A stretch of DNA of 64,000 bases, from the NCBI RefSeq assembly GCF_040675855.1, contig NZ_JBEGIK010000001.1:2976001-3040000 (forward strand), in the 5' to 3' direction. The stretch comes from Microbacterium sp. LWH3-1.2 (GTDB lineage Bacteria > Actinomycetota > Actinomycetes > Actinomycetales > Microbacteriaceae). Positions 7,919-16,121 of this stretch are shown here, in pieces. Within the stretch, counting starts at the first letter, position 1; every line of letters begins with the position of its first letter. The position numbers were made by a program, and so were the translations under genes. The notes below the pieces were generated by a model. The model had not been told where the DNA came from. It searched no databases and saw nothing but the letters and a program-made list of their open reading frames with translations.

Positions 7919-10395
7919 CGGGGCACCACCACGAAGAGGAAGCGCGTCTTGACCATGACCCACAGCAGGGCGAGCACGACGAGGTACGCGAGCGTGTCGA
8001 TGAGGACATTCCCTTCGTGGAGGACGGGGACGTTGGCCACCAGCAGGACGAAGAACACGTGCATGATGAACACGTACAGCGTGGCCTGCCCAAGGGGGAG
8101 GAAGAACCAGCCGAACAGTCGATTCACCGGCTTCCACAGCACGCTCAGCAGCGCGTACGCCGTGATCGTCACGAGGAAGACGTTGAGGAGCCGTCCGGGC
8201 TCCAGCGTCGTCCGCTCGAACAGGCTCGAGTATATGGAGGCGTAGGCGTTGGACGGGACGAGTCCGAGGCGCATATCGTACGCGCTCGAGAGGTATGGGT
8301 TGTTCCACGAGAAGACGGCCAGCGCCACCGTCGCCAGGACGCACAGGCCCAATGCGATCGAGCCGATCCTCGTCTGGAACCAGACGAGGATCTCCCGTCG
8401 GTGGAACCCGGCGACGGTACCGGTGACGAACAGCACCTGCCAGGTGAGCAGAGGGAACGAGTCCTCGAATTGCGAGGGGAGGACGCGGATCGAGAGGAAT
8501 CGTTCGATCACATAGACGGCCCAGCTGACAGCGAGTACGAGCGCCCAATTGCGCCTCGAGAGCGCCCACAGGATCAGCGGTGAGAGCGCGAGCATCACCA
8601 CGTAGAGGCCGAGCACGTTGACCTGCCAGGGGCCGAGCCGGAGCAGCGCGATGTCGACGACGATCGAGGGGTCCACGGGGTAGCGCAGGAGCGTCTCGAA
8701 GTTGGCGTAGAGCTCGTAGATGCGCCCCGTCGCCTCGCTGCCGGCAGCGCCCGTACCCTGATCGGTGAATGTCGTCACAGGTGTGGTGTTGAGGAAAGGC
8801 AGCAGGCTCAACGCGCCGATTATCATCACGACGACGAGCGCCGTCACGTACAGTTTCCACGCCCGTTGCGTCGTGCGGACCGTCACCTCCCCGACTCCGC
8901 CAGCCACGAGCTTCGGGCGATACACCATACCGAGAACGGCGCCCGAGAGCAGGACGAACAGCTCCGCACCGGACACGACGCCGATCGCCTCCTGTGTCGC
9001 GTTCTGCAGGAGCGATGTCAGCGCGAGGTGATTGACGACGACGAAGACGATCGCGACACCGCGCAGCAGATCGATGCGAAGGTCGCGGTTAGGGGGCCCA
9101 ATGTAGGCGAGACTCCCGACTCTGCCGCGCCGCAGCCCCCACACGAGCAGGAACGCCGTTGCGGCGAGCACGATGACGACGACGGCCCAGGCCGGCGCGC
9201 CCGAGATCGTCAGGCCGTTCGCCGTCGCCGTGCGGACGCCCGAGGGTGTGTAAACGGGGCCGAACACGAGCGGCCCGCGCTCCACGTCGGCCCGGAACGC
9301 GGCCGCGACAGCGGGATCGCTCGAGATGCTCCAATCGATGACCACCTCCCCCACCGCGACGCGCCGTGACGAGGAGTCCCGCCACAGCGCGACGTCGATC
9401 AGCGGGTAGTCGCCGCTGGTGAGAGCGTCGATGCTCTGCTGCCACCACGCTCGTTTGATCGCGAGAGCGGTCGCACCTCCGCTGCCGGGTGAGTACAGCG
9501 CCGCGGTCTCAAGGAGCATAGGCGTCCGGGTCGCGGCGGCGAACCGTCCGTAGAAGTCGAGAGCCCCTCGGCCCGACAGGTCGGAGAGGAGCGTGCCCTC
9601 TGCCGGGATCGCGTTGACGGGCGGTCCACCGCCGCTGGCGTCGTGATACGCGGCGAGACCGACCCAGTCGACGTACGAACGCCCCGGGTAATACGGGCCG
9701 TAGGGGTCGTCGCCGAAGCCGAGGCGCCCGTCAGCGTTCGTATCAAGGCCTGCCTCGTGAACTGCGCGCGGATCGGCGAACGGGTACGACTCGCCCGCGA
9801 GTGGCGACCAGACGAGTGCAGCATCGGGCAGGGATGCGTGCAGAGTGTCGGCGAACAGCCGGAACGCTGCGACATACGCCGCGGGCTCCTGACCCCACGG
9901 GACCCAGCTCGCGTTCATGTCGGGCGCAAACCGGACGTAGAAGGGCTGGTCGCCCTTCCCACTTGCGGCGAGCGAGTCGACGGCTTCTTGAGCCGCCTCC
10001 CGATCGAAGTCCGCGAGGCCGCCGGCAGGCTGCAGCGTGACGATCGGGATCGATCCCTCGGCGTGGCTCTGGCGGAAGAACTCGCCGAGGTACCGTTCCT
10101 CGTCGTCAGTGATGGGGAGTGTGGTGGTGTGCTCATATGCCGCCGGAGTGAGCCCGAGCCGATCCGCCTCCAGCCCTGCGTTGTCGATGCTCCAGTCGAG
10201 CGTGACCCCGAAGTACGCTCCTGACGACGGCGAGAGTGGCGCCTGCTCGGCGGGGACGACCGGAGGGGTCGGAGCGACAGCAGCCGCGGGGGAGGCTGCC
10301 AAGGCTGTCGACAGGAGCACGATTGCCGCAGCCCCCGCCAGGATCCTTCCCAGAGCGGCGCGCGACAGAACGTCCGTCAGTCGGCGAGCAGCCAC
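7915..10395 (-). CDS. Secreted GH26-like glycosidase fused to an OpgC acyltransferase domain
   Basis: The 826-residue protein begins with a signal peptide (residues 1-40, ALAASPAAA cleavage region). Residues about 55-370 resemble a GH26/mannanase-type barrel. YVRFAPDMNASWVPWGQ (143-159) aligns with the family's acid/base motif (usually H-E-M-N-x-x-W-Y-P-W), and LLETA (284-288) supplies the nucleophile Glu286. A transmembrane segment (393-411) leads to an OpgC-type domain (about 427-826, RIDLLRGVAIVFVVVNHL) with about ten helices, which in E. coli succinylates periplasmic glucans. GTG 10395 follows a strong AAGGAAGGAG site. The fusion would trim or sense and O-acylate the polymer made by the downstream synthase. 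Asp149 stands where Glu is expected, so hydrolysis is uncertain. Confidence 0.85.
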   Translation of the reverse strand: MAARRLTDVLSRAALGRILAGAAAIVLLSTALAASPAAAVAPTPPVVPAEQAPLSPSSGAYFGVTLDWSIDNAGLEADRLGLTPAAYEHTTTLPITDDEERYLGEFFRQSHAEGSIPIVTLQPAGGLADFDREAAQEAVDSLAASGKGDQPFYVRFAPDMNASWVPWGQEPAAYVAAFRLFADTLHASLPDAALVWSPLAGESYPFADPRAVHEAGLDTNADGRLGFGDDPYGPYYPGRSYVDWVGLAAYHDASGGGPPVNAIPAEGTLLSDLSGRGALDFYGRFAAATRTPMLLETAALYSPGSGGATALAIKRAWWQQSIDALTSGDYPLIDVALWRDSSSRRVAVGEVVIDWSISSDPAVAAAFRADVERGPLVFGPVYTPSGVRTATANGLTISGAPAWAVVVIVLAATAFLLVWGLRRGRVGSLAYIGPPNRDLRIDLLRGVAIVFVVVNHLALTSLLQNATQEAIGVVSGAELFVLLSGAVLGMVYRPKLVAGGVGEVTVRTTQRAWKLYVTALVVVMIIGALSLLPFLNTTPVTTFTDQGTGAAGSEATGRIYELYANFETLLRYPVDPSIVVDIALLRLGPWQVNVLGLYVVMLALSPLILWALSRRNWALVLAVSWAVYVIERFLSIRVLPSQFEDSFPLLTWQVLFVTGTVAGFHRREILVWFQTRIGSIALGLCVLATVALAVFSWNNPYLSSAYDMRLGLVPSNAYASIYSSLFERTTLEPGRLLNVFLVTITAYALLSVLWKPVNRLFGWFFLPLGQATLYVFIMHVFFVLLVANVPVLHEGNVLIDTLAYLVVLALLWVMVKTRFLFVVVPR

Positions 10396-10532
10396 TGTGC
10401 TCCTTCCTTGTGGCGACTACACAAAGATCGGCGCAAGACCGCGTCGTCGAGCCTGGACGATCAGAAGCATATTGCACACGCGGCGCACGGTGCTGAGGTG
10501 CGGGACGTCACGGGCAGGACACATCGCATCGC

Positions 10533-10538
10533 TAGGGT
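10533..10538 (+). promoter_or_regulatory. -10 box of GAF-PP2C phosphatase gene
   Basis: TAGGGT lies seven bases before GTG 10546, consistent with a leaderless transcript running away from the polysaccharide operon. The 150-bp divergent region should also hold the operon promoter, which I could not place. Confidence 0.45.
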
Positions 10539-10545
10539 GGGGCGC

Positions 10546-11706
10546 GTGATGGAAGGCAGCGAATCAGACCGGCTCATGAGTTTGCGCGAGCTGCAGATCT
10601 TCGGCACGCCTCCCGAGGAGCGGTTCGACCGCATCACCCGCCTCGCTCGAGAGGTATTTGACGTCCCCGTCGCCGAGATCAACTTCATCGACGCGGAGCG
10701 TCAGTTCACGAAATCGCCACAGCCGCCCGGCGCGGAGGTTTACACACCGCTCGACGTGTCGTTCTGTGACGTCGCAGTGAGATCGCCCGGGATCCTCGTC
10801 GTCCCCGACGCCGCAGACGACGACCGTTTCTCCTGGAAGGAGAGCGTGACGGGCGAACGGCACGTGCGGTTCTATGCGGGCCGCCCGCTCAGCGTCGCGG
10901 GAGGCCCGCTCGTCGGCACACTGTGTCTCGTCGACACGAAGCCTCGCGACTTCGGCACCGACCAGCAGCTCCTTCTCGACCAGATGGGCACGTGGGTCGA
11001 GCGCGAGCTGCACGCGAACGCCGAGATGGAGCTCGCCGCCCGCGTGCAGGGAGCTCTCTTGCCCGCCAGCCGGAAGCTCGCTCACGGATTCTCGATCGCA
11101 GCCCACTCTCGCCCGATCGGGGTCGTGGGCGGCGATTTCTACGCATGGCACGACGACGGCTCTCATGTGACCCTGCTGCTCGCAGACGCGATGGGCAAGG
11201 GTGTCGCAGGAGCCATCATCGCCGCGACGGTTCGTGCGGTGGCGCTAGGTCACCTCGACGTCGATCCGGTCGCTCTCCTCCGGTCCATCGATCGGCGTCT
11301 CGATGACGATTTCCGCCGCACTCAGACCTTCGCGACGGCGTTCGCGGCACGGGTCGAGCTGTCATCAGGAGAAATCGAGTACGCGGATGCCGGCCACGGT
11401 CTCTCCGCGGTGCTTCGCGCCGACGGCACCATCGAGCCCCTCCCGGCGACCGGCATGCCTCTCGGACTCTCATTGCACGCCGAATGGACTGTCCGTCGAT
11501 CCCGCCTCGCTTCGGGAGACTCAATGATCTCCGTAACCGACGGCGCCCTGGATCTGGGTGACGGGACCGTCCACGCGCTCAATCAGGTCTTCGCAGCGAT
11601 CGACCGTGAGGGCGACGCCGGCGCACGGCTCGCACCGCTACTCGCCAGCCTGGACGCCGTCACGCTCACCGACGACGTAGCGGCTGTCGTGCTGACCCGC
11701 ACGTAG
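10546..11706 (+). CDS. GAF-domain PP2C (SpoIIE/RsbU-type) serine phosphatase
   Basis: The protein has about 386 residues. The N-terminal half (about 15-150) is a GAF sensor domain that includes GRPLSVAGGPLVGTLCLVD. The C-terminal half is a SpoIIE-type PP2C domain with metal-binding motifs GGDFYAW, LADAMGKGVAGA, YADAGHGL and SVTDGALD, all intact. It should dephosphorylate a STAS protein, and the obvious partner is the STAS protein at 5.6-5.9 kb, since the gene is divergent from that operon. GTG 10546 fits a leaderless start; ATG 10549 is the next codon. The GAF ligand is unknown. Expected output: an environmental signal shifts the STAS protein to its free form. Confidence 0.88.
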   Translation: MMEGSESDRLMSLRELQIFGTPPEERFDRITRLAREVFDVPVAEINFIDAERQFTKSPQPPGAEVYTPLDVSFCDVAVRSPGILVVPDAADDDRFSWKESVTGERHVRFYAGRPLSVAGGPLVGTLCLVDTKPRDFGTDQQLLLDQMGTWVERELHANAEMELAARVQGALLPASRKLAHGFSIAAHSRPIGVVGGDFYAWHDDGSHVTLLLADAMGKGVAGAIIAATVRAVALGHLDVDPVALLRSIDRRLDDDFRRTQTFATAFAARVELSSGEIEYADAGHGLSAVLRADGTIEPLPATGMPLGLSLHAEWTVRRSRLASGDSMISVTDGALDLGDGTVHALNQVFAAIDREGDAGARLAPLLASLDAVTLTDDVAAVVLTRT

Positions 11707-11719
11707 CTCGCCACCTCAG

Positions 11720-12063
11720 GTGACGACGTTCGATACCCGCATCAGGCTGGGCACCGATCCACAAGCCATGCTGCGGCCGCCCGTCACCGACGACGGAGAC
11801 TCGTCGCAGTGGCGGAAGATCCTCGCCGACGCTGGCGTGCCTCGCACCCGCCGCGACACGTCGCGGCGCACGGCAGCGTCAGTCCTTATCGGGCACGGCG
11901 CCGACCCGGCGCCGGGGGCCGCGATCCTCGGGCACGGCGACCCCGGGTTCACCCTGCACACCTTCGTGCACGGCATCTACGAGAGAGGTGCACGCGGCGG
12001 TGTCCGTGCTGGAGAGGGTGCTGGATGAGATGCACGCCCCAGGCAAAGCTCGACGGAACGACA
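11720..12063 (+). pseudogene. Degraded C-terminal fragment of a tyrosine recombinase/integrase
   Basis: The reading frame 11720-12028 contains WRKILADAGVPRTRRDTS, RRTAASVLIGHG and AAILGHGDPGFTLHTFVHG. This matches the C-terminal catalytic region of phage-type tyrosine integrases (normally WRxLLxxAG..LHDxRHTAA..LGHxxxxxTxxxYxH). The HxxR His is replaced, the catalytic Tyr context is lost and a frameshift follows, because the typical tail (EVHAAVSVLERVLDEM) continues in a different frame from about 11985. Only the last third is left. It abuts a tRNA-Gln, a usual integration target, so it is probably the scar of a lost prophage or integrative element. Confidence 0.6.
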
Positions 12064-12065
12064 AG

Positions 12066-12089
12066 AAACCCCCGCCTGAGCGGGGGTTT
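12066..12089 (-). terminator. Rho-independent terminator after tRNA-Gln
   Basis: A perfect 10-bp stem AAACCCCCGC / GCGGGGGTTT with a CTGA loop and flanking A and T runs sits nine bases beyond the tRNA-Gln 3' end. Being symmetric, it could also stop rightward transcription coming from the integrase remnant. Confidence 0.85.
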
Positions 12090-12097
12090 TCGTATGG

Positions 12098-12169
12098 CTG
12101 GGGTACCTGGACTCGAACCAAGAACAACTGAACCAGAATCAGCCGTGTTGCCAATTACACCATACCCCA
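12098..12169 (-). tRNA. tRNA-Gln (anticodon CTG)
   Basis: The reverse strand folds as a tRNA: acceptor TGGGGTA/TACCCCA, anticodon loop TTCTGGT giving CTG, and TTCGAGTCC in the T arm. G is the discriminator, followed directly by an encoded CCA (12095-12097). It lies 69 bp downstream of gltX on the same strand. In actinobacteria, which usually lack GlnRS, this tRNA is first charged with Glu by GltX and then amidated by GatCAB, so the adjacency is functionally sensible. Confidence 0.95.
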
Positions 12170-12238
12170 AGGCTGTCAGCCGAAGCCGTGCCGAGGATAG
12201 AGTCTACGCGACGCCGGCACGTGCTCCAAACCGAGCAG

Positions 12239-13768
12239 TCACCCGCGCGCGTCGAGCAATGCTCCGAGCCGGCGGATCGACTTCGACTTGCCGAGCAGCT
12301 CCATCGACTCGAACAGTGGCGGCGACACCCGGCGGCCGCTCAGCGCGACGCGCAGAGGGCCGTAGGCGACGCGAGGCTTCAGGCCGAGTCCGCCCTCCTC
12401 CACCGGCGAGATGAGGGCGCCGGCGAGGGCGTCCTGCACGGCCGCGGCCGTGAACTCCGTGTCGGGAACGACCTCGAGCGCGCCGACGGAGGCGACCAGC
12501 ACCTCGTTCGCGTTCGCGGGAAGCGACGCGAGGGCGTCGTCCTGGTAGGCGACCACGTCGGAGAACAGGAAGCCGAGCAGTCCCGGGGCGTCCCCGAGCA
12601 GCTGCATGCGCTCCTGCACGAGCGGCGCAGCGGCGGCGAGCATGGCCCGCTGCGCCGCCGTCGGGTCCTCGTCGACCACACCAGCCGCGGCCAGGTACGG
12701 CACCAGGCGGTCGGCGAAATCGCCGGGCTGCAGCATCCGGATGTGGTCGCCGTTGATCGACTCTGCCTTCTTCTGGTCGAAGCGAGCCGGATTCGGGTTG
12801 ACGTCGACGATGTCGAAGGCGGCGACGAGCTCATCGAGCGAGAACACGTCGCGGTCCGGACCGATGGACCAGCCGAGCAGGGCGAGGTAGTTGAGCAGAC
12901 CCTCGTGGATGAAGCCCTTGTCGCGCTGCAGGAACAGATCGGCTTTCGGGTCGCGCTTGGAGAGCTTCTTGTTGCCCTCTTCGCCGAGCACGAGCGGCAT
13001 GTGCGCGAAGCGCGGAACGAAGGTCGTGACGCCGGCATCCACCAGCGCGCGGTACAGCGCCAGCTGTCGAGCGGTCGAGGGCATGAGGTCCTCGCCGCGG
13101 ATGACGTGCGTGATACCCATCAGCGCGTCGTCGACGGGGTTCACGAACGGATAGAGCGGCACTCCGCCCGCACGCACGAGCACGAAGTCCGGGAACGAGC
13201 CCGCCGGGAAGGTGACCTCGCCACGGATGAGGTCGACGTAGGTGAGGTCCTCATCCGGCACGCGCAGCCGCCAGGCGGGCTCGCGACCCTCGGCACGGAA
13301 GTCGGCCTTCTGCTGATCGGTGAGGTCGCGGTCGTGGTTGTCGTAGCCGAGCTGCTTCGCGCGGCCGTTCGCCTCGTTGCGGGCGTCGATCTCTTCGGGC
13401 GTCGAGTAGCTCTCGTACACGGCGCCGGAGGCGATGAGCCTGTCGAGCACTTCGCGGTAGATGTGGTGGCGCTGCGACTGGCGGTACGGCCCGTGCGGAC
13501 CGCCGACCTCGACGCCCTCGTCCCAGTCGATCTTGAGCCAGCGCAGGGCGTCGAGAAGCTGGTGATAGCTGTCCTCGCTGTCGCGCGCCGCGTCGGTGTC
13601 TTCGATGCGGAACACGAGCTTGCCGCCCGTGTGACGCGCATACGCCCAGTTGAACAGCACCGTGCGGATGAGTCCGACGTGCGGAAGACCGGTCGGCGAG
13701 GGGCAGAAGCGGACGCGGACGTCGGTGCCGGTGGCGGTCGTGGTGCGGGGATCAGGCGAAGAAGACAT
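12239..13768 (-). CDS. gltX: Glutamate--tRNA ligase
   Basis: This 509-residue class I aminoacyl-tRNA synthetase has the usual length for the family. It shows the HIGH-type motif [10 protein letters not shown] near the N-terminus, [13 protein letters not shown], and the KMSKS-type motif KKLSKRD in the second half, followed by a helical anticodon-binding domain. It charges tRNA-Glu, and in organisms without GlnRS probably also tRNA-Gln, whose gene follows it. ATG 13768 was chosen because it gives the family N-terminus; longer upstream frames run into the LysR gene. TAGACT sits eight bases before the ATG and may be the -10 box. Confidence 0.97.
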   Translation of the reverse strand: MSSSPDPRTTTATGTDVRVRFCPSPTGLPHVGLIRTVLFNWAYARHTGGKLVFRIEDTDAARDSEDSYHQLLDALRWLKIDWDEGVEVGGPHGPYRQSQRHHIYREVLDRLIASGAVYESYSTPEEIDARNEANGRAKQLGYDNHDRDLTDQQKADFRAEGREPAWRLRVPDEDLTYVDLIRGEVTFPAGSFPDFVLVRAGGVPLYPFVNPVDDALMGITHVIRGEDLMPSTARQLALYRALVDAGVTTFVPRFAHMPLVLGEEGNKKLSKRDPKADLFLQRDKGFIHEGLLNYLALLGWSIGPDRDVFSLDELVAAFDIVDVNPNPARFDQKKAESINGDHIRMLQPGDFADRLVPYLAAAGVVDEDPTAAQRAMLAAAAPLVQERMQLLGDAPGLLGFLFSDVVAYQDDALASLPANANEVLVASVGALEVVPDTEFTAAAVQDALAGALISPVEEGGLGLKPRVAYGPLRVALSGRRVSPPLFESMELLGKSKSIRRLGALLDARG

Positions 13769-13779
13769 CGCCCTCAAGT

Positions 13780-14751
13780 CTAGTTGCGGGATGCTGCGGG
13801 ACCCGGCTCGTCCGCGGGCTCGGCGATCAGCCGCGCGAGGGCGTTCAGCGTCGCCCGCACAGCCGGCACGCGATCCGCGCCGCGCGCCGTGACGGTGTGG
13901 ATGCGGCGCTGCTCCCCGGCCGGCAGCGGCACGACGGCCACCCCGGGCAGCTGGGGGAAGGACTCGACCGCCATCCGCGGCAGTGTCGCGACACCGATCC
14001 CCTGTGCGACGAGCCCTTCGACGGCGACGAAGTTGTCTGTCTCGAACGCGATGCGCGGCGCGAACCCGGCGCGCCCGCACAGCTCGAGCAGGTGCCCCCG
14101 GCAGCGTGGACAGCCGGCGATCCAGTCGTCGTTCTCGAGGGTCGCGACGTCGATGATGTCCGCGGTCGCCGCAGGATGCTCAGCCGGGAGTACCGCGAGC
14201 AGCTCGTCGGCGCCCACGGTGTGCACGGCGAGGCCGCGGGCGCTCGACCCGTGCGGGTCGTCGCGGTCGCCCGGGTAGCTGAACGTGAGGGCGATGTCGG
14301 TGCGGTCTTCGCGGACCGCCTCGACCGCCTCGGGCGGTTCGGCCTCGACGTACGTGAGGGAGATTCCCGGATGGCGCTGCGCGAGGTCCGCGAGCAGGCG
14401 CGGCACGATCGTGGGCGACGCGGAGGGGAACCCGACGAGCCGCACCCGTGCGGAGCGCAGGCCGCGGAGCTCGGCGAGTTCGCCGGCGGCGGCATCCAAT
14501 GCCGTCGTCACGGCCGGGGCGTGGCGCGCGAGGATGCGACCCGCGTCGGTGAGGCGGACGCTGCGACCGACGCGTTCGACGATCGCCACTGCGAGGCGCT
14601 GCTCGAGTCGCTTGAGCTGCTGGCTCACCGCGGGCTGGCTGTATCCGAGGGCGAGGGCGGCGCCCGTGATGGAACCCTCGTCGGCGATCGCTTTCACGAC
14701 GCGGAGTTCGCGGGCGTCGAAGCCGGGGTCGTCATCCCAAGGATCAGCCAT
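13780..14751 (-). CDS. LysR-family transcriptional regulator
   Basis: This 323-residue regulator has an N-terminal winged helix-turn-helix (residues about 12-70, [21 protein letters not shown] then [10 protein letters not shown]) and a C-terminal periplasmic-binding-like effector domain. It is divergent from the class V aminotransferase-like gene at 14834, the standard LysR arrangement, so it probably controls that gene and itself. ATG 14751 is preceded by a TATGAT box six bases upstream that overlaps a palindrome, which supports both the start and autoregulation. The effector is unknown. A Cys-Pro-Arg-Cys pair ([10 protein letters not shown]) in the effector domain is unusual and could be redox- or metal-responsive; that is speculative. 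Confidence 0.92.
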   Translation of the reverse strand: MADPWDDDPGFDARELRVVKAIADEGSITGAALALGYSQPAVSQQLKRLEQRLAVAIVERVGRSVRLTDAGRILARHAPAVTTALDAAAGELAELRGLRSARVRLVGFPSASPTIVPRLLADLAQRHPGISLTYVEAEPPEAVEAVREDRTDIALTFSYPGDRDDPHGSSARGLAVHTVGADELLAVLPAEHPAATADIIDVATLENDDWIAGCPRCRGHLLELCGRAGFAPRIAFETDNFVAVEGLVAQGIGVATLPRMAVESFPQLPGVAVVPLPAGEQRRIHTVTARGADRVPAVRATLNALARLIAEPADEPGPAASRN

Positions 14752-14757
14752 GCTTGA

Positions 14758-14775
14758 ATCATAAGCGCCCGTTAT
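14758..14775 (-). promoter_or_regulatory. LysR autoregulatory site: -10 box and palindrome
   Basis: Positions 14758-14763 read TATGAT on the minus strand, six bases from the LysR ATG. Positions 14761-14775 form ATAA-N7-TTAT, a T-N11-A type palindrome typical of LysR operators. The overlap of the two suggests self-repression. Confidence 0.5.
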
Positions 14776-14833
14776 GCGATGCATGTGACACCTGTCGTAG
14801 ACGCAAGCAATCACCACCCTCCACTCTGGATCC

Positions 14834-15901
14834 ATGACCGCGATCGCTCCTTGCCCCCCTCTCGATGTCGCCCGGCGAGAGTTCGCGGGCGGCCGCGACT
14901 ACCTCGCGGCGTGCACGGTGGGCCTGCCCAGCCGCGCGACGCGACGCGCCGTGCTCGCCGACCTCGACGCCTCTGCCTCCGGGCGCCCGGACCTCGCCGC
15001 GTACTGCGCGGCGGTGGAACGCTCGCGCACGCTGTTCGCGTCGCTCGTCGGCGTCGGTGCCGAGCGGGTGGCCATCGGCTCGCAGACCTCGGTCGCGGCG
15101 GGGATGGTGGCGTCCGCGCTCCCGCAGGGAGCGGAGGTGCTCGTGCCCGACGGCGAATTCTCGTCCCTCGTGCTGCCGTTCATCCACGCCGGGCGTGAGC
15201 TCGTCGTGCGCACCGCACCGCTCGCCGACCTGGCGGCGCATGTTCGTCCGACCACGGCCCTGGTGGCCTTCTCGGTGGTGCAGTCCGCGACCGGCGAGGT
15301 GGCGGACGCCGCGGCCATCGCGGCTGCCGCGGCGGCGCACGACGCGCTCACGCTGTGTGACGCGACCCAGGCTGTCGGATGGCTGCGGGTCGAGGCATCC
15401 GTCTTCGATGCCGTCGTCTGCCACGCGTACAAGTGGCTGTGCGCGCCGCGCGGCGTGTCGTTCCTCACGGTGTCGCACCGCCTGGGCGCGCGGATGACGC
15501 CGCTGAACGCCGGCTGGTACGCCGGAGACGACCCGTGGTCGTCGTGCTACGGCGGGGAGGTGGCCCTGGCCGCCGACGCCCGCCGCTTCGACGTGTCGCC
15601 GGCCTGGCAGGCGTTCGTCGGCGCGGCGCCCGCTCTCGAGCTGTTCGCCTCGCTCGATCCCGCCGAACTCCACGAGCACGCGACCGGGCTCGCCGCGGCG
15701 TTCCGCACCGGGCTCGGCCTCGCACAGCCCGAGCGTGCGTCGGCGATCGTCACGTGGGACGATCCAGAGGGGTGGGATCTCGCACGTCTCGCGACCGCGG
15801 AGATCACCGCATCCGGTCGGTCTGGCCGCGCTCGCGTGGCGTTCCACGTGTTCAACGACGCCGATGACGTCGACCTCGCGCTCGCGGCGCTGGGCCACTG
15901 A
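14834..15901 (+). CDS. Aminotransferase class V-fold PLP-dependent enzyme
   Basis: The product is a 355-residue fold-type I PLP enzyme of the class V/cysteine desulfurase-like group. Features include the small-domain start REFAGGRDYLAACTVGLPSR, the PLP Asp/Gln region LCDATQAVGWL and the Schiff-base Lys in CHAYKWLCAPRG. No conserved active-site Cys loop of a desulfurase is evident, so an aminotransferase or lyase role is more likely. It is divergent from the LysR regulator and likely its target. CACTCT lies six bases before the ATG. The substrate is unknown. Confidence 0.85.
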   Translation: MTAIAPCPPLDVARREFAGGRDYLAACTVGLPSRATRRAVLADLDASASGRPDLAAYCAAVERSRTLFASLVGVGAERVAIGSQTSVAAGMVASALPQGAEVLVPDGEFSSLVLPFIHAGRELVVRTAPLADLAAHVRPTTALVAFSVVQSATGEVADAAAIAAAAAAHDALTLCDATQAVGWLRVEASVFDAVVCHAYKWLCAPRGVSFLTVSHRLGARMTPLNAGWYAGDDPWSSCYGGEVALAADARRFDVSPAWQAFVGAAPALELFASLDPAELHEHATGLAAAFRTGLGLAQPERASAIVTWDDPEGWDLARLATAEITASGRSGRARVAFHVFNDADDVDLALAALGH

Positions 15902-16121
15902 CGACACGCCCTCGAGGCACCCGGACGACTGCGCAGACCGCCGACGCGGGTCAGCCAGGCCATGCACGACGGAGGCCGCATGACCGGCCACCTCGGCCGC
16001 ACGCCGCCGGGCGGATGCCGCCGCCGCGTCCCGAGATGACCAAGCTCGGCGACGACCTCGAGTCAGCCATCGTCACGGACCTCGTCGAGGGCGCGGTTCT
16101 GCGCCTCGCGTCGGGCGGCGG

